Positions 59,498 to 64,000 of a DNA stretch of 64,000 nt are shown here, in pieces. Made by a program: the position numbers and the translations under genes. How positions within the stretch are numbered: position 1 is the first letter of the stretch; each line of letters opens with the position of its first letter. The notes below the pieces were generated by a model. That model did not search any database and was not told where the DNA came from. It was given only the letters and a program-made list of their open reading frames with translations. The DNA comes from Paenibacillus_AA sp045062745 (GTDB lineage: Bacteria; Bacillota; Bacilli; Paenibacillales; NBRC-103111): positions 1 to 64,000 of the forward strand of contig NZ_JBJGED010000034.1 in the NCBI RefSeq assembly GCF_045062745.1, written 5' to 3'.

Positions 59498-59535
59498 AAC
59501 CTCGGTCCTTATGCCCCCGTCTGAAGACCGAGGTT
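59498..59535. repeat. Perfect 10-bp inverted repeat
   Basis: AACCTCGGTC and GACCGAGGTT separated by 18 bases. No T-run follows on either strand, so it is not a standard terminator. Its midpoint lies about 200 bases from both start codons. It could be a binding site for the AraC regulator or a structured leader. Confidence 0.5.
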
Positions 59536-59682
59536 CAACACAAGATCACACCGGATATGAAGAAATTTGTAGATTTGTCGAGGGTAATTGCTACTTCATT
59601 ACTAGACGGTTTGTAAATAGGGGGGCCAGCGGTCAACAATCTCTTAAACGTCGGATTTCGAAGAAACCCTGGCAACATACGT

Positions 59683-59688
59683 TATAAT
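59683..59688 (+). promoter_or_regulatory. -10 box of the AraC regulator gene
   Basis: TATAAT, 39 bases before the ATG. The region 17 bases upstream (GAAGAA) is a poor -35, suggesting a weak or activated promoter. Confidence 0.4.
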
Positions 59689-59727
59689 AGGGGCACAATC
59701 GGTTCGTCCAGGAAGGAGCCGCATGCC

Positions 59728-61866
59728 ATGAATGGGTTCAAACGCCGAATCGCCGCCAGTTTTGCTCTGATGATCGTTCTCTTCGCCATCGTCGATGTGC
59801 TGATTGTCTACCTCGTAAAAAGCCACGTCCAGGCTGATGCTCTCCAGATGAGCCAATTGACCGTGGAGATGATGGCCGAGCGCTATCAATCGCATTTTCA
59901 GCGGGTAGAAGACGTGCTGTCTCGGGAGTTTACCGACCGCCAGGTTGTGAGGCTCCGCAAACAGCTCCTTGCGCATACGGACCCGGCCATGCTGAACACC
60001 CGTGCCGTTGCCGAAGAGTTTCTACGGATCGTCGGCGAATCGGATCTCTATATCGACAATCTCATCCTGACGTTTCGATCCGCATCCCTTGCGGTCGACA
60101 AGAATGGAGCCGCCCAGGCAGCCGACTTGCTTGCCGATTATTCTGGCGAGGTCTACTCCCTTGCCTATTGGAACACTCAATATGAACGGAAAGCGGAATA
60201 TGAATCGCACCCGGCTGTTCATCTGAGCAACTCGCGGCATCAGACAGGTACGATGACCGTAATCCCGTATTCCTTCAAGCCGGCTTTCGCGGATTATATG
60301 CTGATTGCGATGATCGACGCCGACAGGCTGCGAGCTGCGATGCTTGACGAGCAAACTGACGTAAATGCGACCATCATGGGTCCGGACCGGTTCTTCAGGT
60401 ACACGACGGCCATGGATACGCGTGAACTTCCTGCGATTCTCCTCGCGGGTGGCTCGCCGGTTGACGTATCCGATGATCGGTTTCCCGACCGAAGCGAATC
60501 CAGCTTGGAAGCTGTTAATCGTGGCGCCGTAGGGGATGGGAGCTCTCTTTCGCTCGACCAAACGATTGCCTTTATTGTTGCGGCAGAGATGAGTTTAGCG
60601 GTACTTGCCGCGTATTTGCTGGGCCGGCACATTTACACGCCTGTTCGACAGATGCAGTTGTCGGTCTCTCGACCCTTTGAAGATCTTGTGAATGTGAATG
60701 AGAGGAATGAGCGGCTCAAGCCAGAGCAAGAAGAAGTGATCCCTATACGAAGGAACGCCCTTAATTGGTGGGATGGAGGTTTTGCTGATTTCGTAGAGTC
60801 GGAGGAACATTACACGATCGTACTTTACGAGCTTCGCTTTCGGTTAGCGGCTGATGCAGGGATGAGGGAGGATATTTCGCGTGCGATCGTTGGGGAGATT
60901 GAACGGCTTACGGGCGAATACGTTCCTTCTTCATTGACTTATCAGGTGGAGCAGCGACGCTTTCTCTCCATCGTCCCCGGCCTCGCGTGCGGCGAAATTC
61001 CGGCGTTGCTGGAAGGACTGAAGCAAATCTTCGACCGGGATACGAGGCATGTACTTGTGACTGTCGCCATCAGCCCCCTGTTCGGTTCCGATATTCGGTT
61101 GAACGAAGCCTACCAGCAGCTGCAGCGCATACTCATGCAGGCTCGTCCGCTTGAGGAGACACAGATCCTGCTTGGTGCGGGTAAATCCGATGACGACGTA
61201 GTCTGGACGCTCCAACGTGAACAGAAATTTGTGGCGGCGATGATGGTGGGAGACGAGGAGGAACTTGTCAATTTGGCGCACGTGACACTCGAGGAACTTG
61301 ACCTTCGTGAAAACTCCCTTGAGGCGTTCCGTCGTTTGGCGGGAGCTATCATCGACAAGACACGGCAGCTGCTTTTCCACTGCAACTTACCTGCCGATCG
61401 GGTCCGACAATGGGATCTATCCGCTGAGCGGTTGGATTTGTGTTGCACGGTTACGGAGTATAACGAAGAGCTCGGTGCCTATCTGAAGGGAGCGGCCTCG
61501 CTAATCAAGGAAAAGAAGGACGCCGAAGAACCTGTCGTCGAGCAGATCATGAAAGCGATTCAGGAACGCTATATGGAGGATCTGTCGCTGGATGTCCTGG
61601 CGGTGGAGTTCCAGCTCAGCCCCTCATACCTCTCGACCTATATCAAGGAGAAGACCGGACTCAATTTCATCGAGCATCTGCATGACACCAGGTTGAGAAA
61701 TGCCCAACTCCTGTTGCTGGATACCGATCTGCATATCCAAACCATCGGCAGCCAGGTCGGCTACCGCAACATCTCCTCCTTCAACCGCATGTTCAAAAGC
61801 CGCACCGGCCTTTCGCCCAGCGAATACCGGCGAGCGAGCATGATGAATAGAAAGAGGTTGGGATAG
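59728..61866 (+). CDS. Membrane-bound AraC-family transcriptional regulator (YesN/YtdP type)
   Basis: 712 residues. Membrane helix about 8-31, extracytoplasmic sensor about 32-277, second helix about 278-298 ('FIVAAEMSLAVLAAYLLGRH'), HAMP-like linker, degenerate cyclase-like middle domain (about 365-500), and C-terminal double AraC helix-turn-helix (about 605-705: 'EDLSLDVLAVEFQLSPSYLS', 'TYIKEKTGLNFIEHLHDTRL', 'QTIGSQVGYRNISSFNRMFK', 'SRTGLSPSEYRR'). Such regulators in Paenibacillus control glycan uptake operons, often encoded next to them. Here the divergent neighbour is the lamin-tail phosphoesterase. AAGGAG precedes the ATG. Confidence 0.88.
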   Translation: MNGFKRRIAASFALMIVLFAIVDVLIVYLVKSHVQADALQMSQLTVEMMAERYQSHFQRVEDVLSREFTDRQVVRLRKQLLAHTDPAMLNTRAVAEEFLRIVGESDLYIDNLILTFRSASLAVDKNGAAQAADLLADYSGEVYSLAYWNTQYERKAEYESHPAVHLSNSRHQTGTMTVIPYSFKPAFADYMLIAMIDADRLRAAMLDEQTDVNATIMGPDRFFRYTTAMDTRELPAILLAGGSPVDVSDDRFPDRSESSLEAVNRGAVGDGSSLSLDQTIAFIVAAEMSLAVLAAYLLGRHIYTPVRQMQLSVSRPFEDLVNVNERNERLKPEQEEVIPIRRNALNWWDGGFADFVESEEHYTIVLYELRFRLAADAGMREDISRAIVGEIERLTGEYVPSSLTYQVEQRRFLSIVPGLACGEIPALLEGLKQIFDRDTRHVLVTVAISPLFGSDIRLNEAYQQLQRILMQARPLEETQILLGAGKSDDDVVWTLQREQKFVAAMMVGDEEELVNLAHVTLEELDLRENSLEAFRRLAGAIIDKTRQLLFHCNLPADRVRQWDLSAERLDLCCTVTEYNEELGAYLKGAASLIKEKKDAEEPVVEQIMKAIQERYMEDLSLDVLAVEFQLSPSYLSTYIKEKTGLNFIEHLHDTRLRNAQLLLLDTDLHIQTIGSQVGYRNISSFNRMFKSRTGLSPSEYRRASMMNRKRLG

Positions 61867-62016
61867 ACGACGCAACCCTGCCTCTAATGATCCTAAATGC
61901 TTCTGTCGCAAACGTCGCACTATCCTGGAAGCCGAATATAGGCCACTATTGTCAACCGCTATTCCCTTATATCGAGTAGCGCTGGCCGGTTGCCGTAATA
62001 GCTACCCGGGATGTAA

Positions 62017-62553
62017 CTACTTAGAAAACTCCATTAGCCATGAATCTCGTTGTTCACCTTCCGTCCATTCGTAGTTAGGTAATAACTTTACTTTTCTAAA
62101 CCCGCATTTTTCATAACACGCAATGGCTCTTGCGTTCCAAGTTTGTGGGTCCATAACGATTTTACTTGCACCTAGTGCAGTTATTAAATACTCCGCCATT
62201 GAACTAACTAATAATTTACCTATCCCGTTATTCCAATAATTTGGTTCTCCAATAAATTGGTCTGTACCATATATTTTTTCTTCAACCTCTGTATAACCAA
62301 ATCGTTCTTTTCCTTCTTCATCCAGCTCGTAGAACTGAATATAGCCAATTTCGTTAGAATCGTATTCAACAATGCATCTTATTTCATCATCTTCCTCTTT
62401 AAAAAAAATCTCCCTAACCATCTCTAAACTATGAGGACGGTCCCTTCCTCCGTAATATTGCAGCACTGTTGGATCGGAAAGCCACTTTACCAGGTAACCC
62501 GCATCTTTACTGGATAATTTACGGACTCGAAGATTTCCAGATTGAAATAACAC
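62017..62553 (-). CDS. GNAT acetyltransferase, AAC(6')-like
   Basis: 178 residues from the GTG at 62553, preceded by AGGGGGTTC. 'NLRVRKLSSKDAGYLVKWLS' then 'DPTVLQYYGGRDRPHSLEMV', 'QFIGEPNYWNNGIGKLLVSS' (acetyl-CoA loop NNGIGK) and 'DPQTWNARAIACYEKCGFRK' match the Acetyltransf_8/AAC(6') subgroup. It might acetylate aminoglycosides or another amine; this is not shown by sequence. Codon use is AT-richer than in the centre of the window, as also in the next two genes. Confidence 0.83.
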   Translation of the reverse strand: MLFQSGNLRVRKLSSKDAGYLVKWLSDPTVLQYYGGRDRPHSLEMVREIFFKEEDDEIRCIVEYDSNEIGYIQFYELDEEGKERFGYTEVEEKIYGTDQFIGEPNYWNNGIGKLLVSSMAEYLITALGASKIVMDPQTWNARAIACYEKCGFRKVKLLPNYEWTEGEQRDSWLMEFSK

Positions 62554-62614
62554 TTTGAACCCCCTAAAATGCAGTATCAACTTGGTTTAGTGTAAAACTA
62601 TCGTTCCCGTTTAG

Positions 62615-63214
62615 TTAATCTCTTTTCCAGTCATATTCCATAATATTTGCAGCTTCTATAGCTCTATCTTCTCCCAGTAATTTTTCTACAACATACAAAG
62701 CAGCATCCATGCCAGCGGATACTCCAGCGGATAATACAATCTTCCCATTATCAACATAACGAGCTTCTTCAATTATCTCAGTAGAAGTTGGTACAACATT
62801 CCTTAATTCATGAATAGCCGAGCGATTTGTTGTAACTTTTAGACCATCTAATAACTTGGCTTTTGCTAAAATTAAGGCTCCTGTACAGACAGACAGGATG
62901 ATTTCTATATCATCTGATACTTCTCGGATCCAGTTCGTAATCGTTTCATTGTTCATTTCTTTTCTTGAACCCCACCCTCCAGGAATCACCAATAGATCAG
63001 GTTTAGGGCAGTTAGCGATAGTATAAGCCGGATTAATGCTTAGACCTCCTAATGCAATTATCGGACTGTCATGTTCCGCCACAGTGTAAACTTGGAAGTC
63101 TTGCCCTCTATTACTTCCTGCAAGAAAAACTTCAAATGGTCCTGCAAAATCCAAAGGTTCAACCTGTTCAAAAATGAATACTGCTACATTTCTTCCTTGC
63201 CGTGCCTGTTCCAT
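62615..63214 (-). CDS. DJ-1/PfpI family protein
   Basis: 199 residues from the ATG at 63214, preceded by GGGAG at 8 bases (an ATG 15 bases earlier is an alternative). 'RNVAVFIFEQVEPLDFAGPF' and 'EVFLAGSNRGQDFQVYTVAE' open the fold. The nucleophile elbow is 'EIILSVCTGALILAKAKLLD' with the Cys of VCTGA, and 'ATNRS' is represented by 'VTTNRSAIHEL'; 'VLSAGVSAGMDAALYVVEKL' closes it. It is like the N-terminal domain of GlxA-type AraC regulators without the DNA-binding part. The frame stays open upstream to 63370 without family similarity. Confidence 0.87.
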   Translation of the reverse strand: MEQARQGRNVAVFIFEQVEPLDFAGPFEVFLAGSNRGQDFQVYTVAEHDSPIIALGGLSINPAYTIANCPKPDLLVIPGGWGSRKEMNNETITNWIREVSDDIEIILSVCTGALILAKAKLLDGLKVTTNRSAIHELRNVVPTSTEIIEEARYVDNGKIVLSAGVSAGMDAALYVVEKLLGEDRAIEAANIMEYDWKRD

Positions 63215-63397
63215 TTCATCATCTCCCATAAAAGAAATAAAAGCATTCAGTCTAAGACCGAATACTTCGCCCAGGCGTACGGCAGATGATAGATGTGCTC
63301 CCTCGTGGTTCTCCACGTTTACGCCAGTCGCACATACCAAATTATAATCAGCGAATTTAAACTTAAGCAAGCTTTTGTTGCATTATCCTGCAATCTT

Positions 63398-63940
63398 TTA
63401 TTTAAGAAATGCCTCATTTTGCAGGCTCGTTATAATTTCATTAACGGTTTCTTCAGGGGTCAATTCAGATGAGTCCAACCACATTCCGATTCGAGGTGTT
63501 TCATTTCGCAGCAGACTATCCAACCCTTCAACGGTCCAAACACCATAGCCTTTCTTTAAACGGCCAGATTCCCTTAGGGTTACAACTGATGAGTTTGGAC
63601 AAAGAACCACCAAATAAAAAGGGCTGCTTTGGATATAAGATATAAATTCATTCAACATAGGACCAATTACGACATCTTGAACTACAACCGTGAATCCTGC
63701 TTGAAAATAGGCATCAGCGGATTGCGCGGCCAACCGATAACGTAGCCGTAATTGATCCAATTCATCACTTCCGGCGTCTGGTTGAACCTCTTTACGGTTA
63801 TTAACAATCATTCTCCGGAAAATATCTCCCCGTAAATGCACCGATTTCTCGTACCGTTCGGAGAGCAACTGGGCTACTGTTGATTTTCCACTCGCCATTA
63901 TTCCGGTAATTAGAATAATGCGAGGACATTCCGTTAGCAT
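63398..63940 (-). CDS. P-loop kinase (AAA_33 / chloramphenicol phosphotransferase-like)
   Basis: 180 residues. Walker A 'LITGIMASGKSTVAQLLSER' (GIMASGKST), 'SVHLRGDIFRRMIVNNRKEV' as the acceptor-binding region, 'FTVVVQDVVIGPMLNEFISY' as a Walker B-like strand, and 'LRESGRLKKGYGVWTVEGLD' as lid. Similar to small-molecule kinases such as Cpt or gluconate-kinase-like proteins. Substrate unknown. The ATG is preceded by a weak AAAGAAAG site. Confidence 0.82.
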   Translation of the reverse strand: MLTECPRIILITGIMASGKSTVAQLLSERYEKSVHLRGDIFRRMIVNNRKEVQPDAGSDELDQLRLRYRLAAQSADAYFQAGFTVVVQDVVIGPMLNEFISYIQSSPFYLVVLCPNSSVVTLRESGRLKKGYGVWTVEGLDSLLRNETPRIGMWLDSSELTPEETVNEIITSLQNEAFLK

Positions 63941-64000
63941 TAATCTCGCTTCTTTCTTTTTACCTAATATTATAAGGGTAATAAATTAAGGGATTTAAGT

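Larger units (their letters stand above)
59317..59727. other. Divergent intergenic region with a long inverted repeat
   Basis: About 410 non-coding bases between the metallophosphoesterase and AraC genes. It holds the inverted repeat at 59498-59535 and a perfect TATAAT at 59683-59688 that is probably the -10 of the AraC gene. An open frame at 59451-59687 has no ribosome site and no protein-like composition. Confidence 0.5.

Noticed and set aside
59451..59687. 78-codon open frame in the intergenic region before the AraC gene
   Set aside because: No ribosome site, and it spans the inverted repeat and the -10 box.
63215..63370. 47-residue N-terminal extension of the DJ-1/PfpI protein
   Set aside because: No family similarity, and the chosen ATG has a better ribosome site.

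Overview
The window looks like chromosomal DNA of a spore-forming Gram-positive bacterium of the Paenibacillaceae (Paenibacillus or Cohnella type). This is inferred from strong Shine-Dalgarno sites (AAGGAGG, GGAGG), lipoproteins with short lipoboxes, many carbohydrate-type solute-binding proteins, C-terminal FIMAH domains on large secreted proteins, a GerA-type germination remnant, a YesN-like membrane AraC regulator and Amidase_3/two-component modules. No rRNA, tRNA, CRISPR array, insertion sequence or phage gene was seen.

Layout. (1) 1-16.3 kb: accessory genes, mostly on the minus strand. They include VOC proteins, GNAT acetyltransferases, three NUDIX hydrolases, an APH(6)-like kinase, SAM methyltransferases, an MBL hydrolase, an S51 peptidase, a GMC oxidoreductase fused to a small N-terminal domain, an ArsR/AHSA1/VOC/DHFR-like operon (1.6-3.5 kb) and a MarR regulator divergent from an NTF2-like protein. 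Broken genes here are an Ig-like secreted protein with a stop in its signal peptide and a frameshifted GerA fragment. (2) 16.4-18.3 kb: a hexapeptide acetyltransferase preceded by Pho-box-like repeats, and a second ArsR/AHSA1 unit in which the two domains are fused. (3) 18.4-22.7 kb: a sugar-type ABC importer operon (binding protein and two permeases, no ATPase) ending in an HlyD-type adaptor.

(4) 22.9-36.1 kb is the most unusual part. A cytoplasmic regulator made of a GntR DNA-binding domain fused to a solute-binding-protein domain sits between two operons. The minus-strand operon encodes a zinc-less MDR dehydrogenase, a ~1030-residue secreted multi-blade beta-propeller/FIMAH protein and a binding lipoprotein. 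The plus-strand operon encodes a binding lipoprotein, a ~1040-residue paralogue of the giant protein and an alpha/beta hydrolase. Both operons start from promoters with nearly the same architecture and the same flanking motifs, so they are probably one regulon. Neither operon has its own permease. My inference is a system for sensing, binding and processing an extracellular glycan; the substrate is unknown.

(5) 36.1-42.2 kb: cell-envelope genes (amidase, OmpR regulator, histidine kinase, propeller lipoprotein; a BcrAB-like ABC exporter). (6) 42.4-49 kb: a DUF817 membrane protein, a cluster of short palindromic intergenic repeats, a methyltransferase, a frameshifted DinB protein, a second two-component system divergent from a proline/glycine-rich secreted protein, a GyrI-like protein and a small lipoprotein that seems to start at ATA. 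(7) 49.1-61.9 kb: a 1344-residue modular GH26-like glycoside hydrolase, a HupE/UreJ membrane protein, a ~1510-residue lamin-tail/metallophosphoesterase secreted protein and a membrane-bound AraC regulator. (8) 62-64 kb: a GNAT, a DJ-1/PfpI protein and a P-loop kinase.

Start codons were chosen from visible Shine-Dalgarno sites. Family names come from reading motifs by eye; no database search was made.
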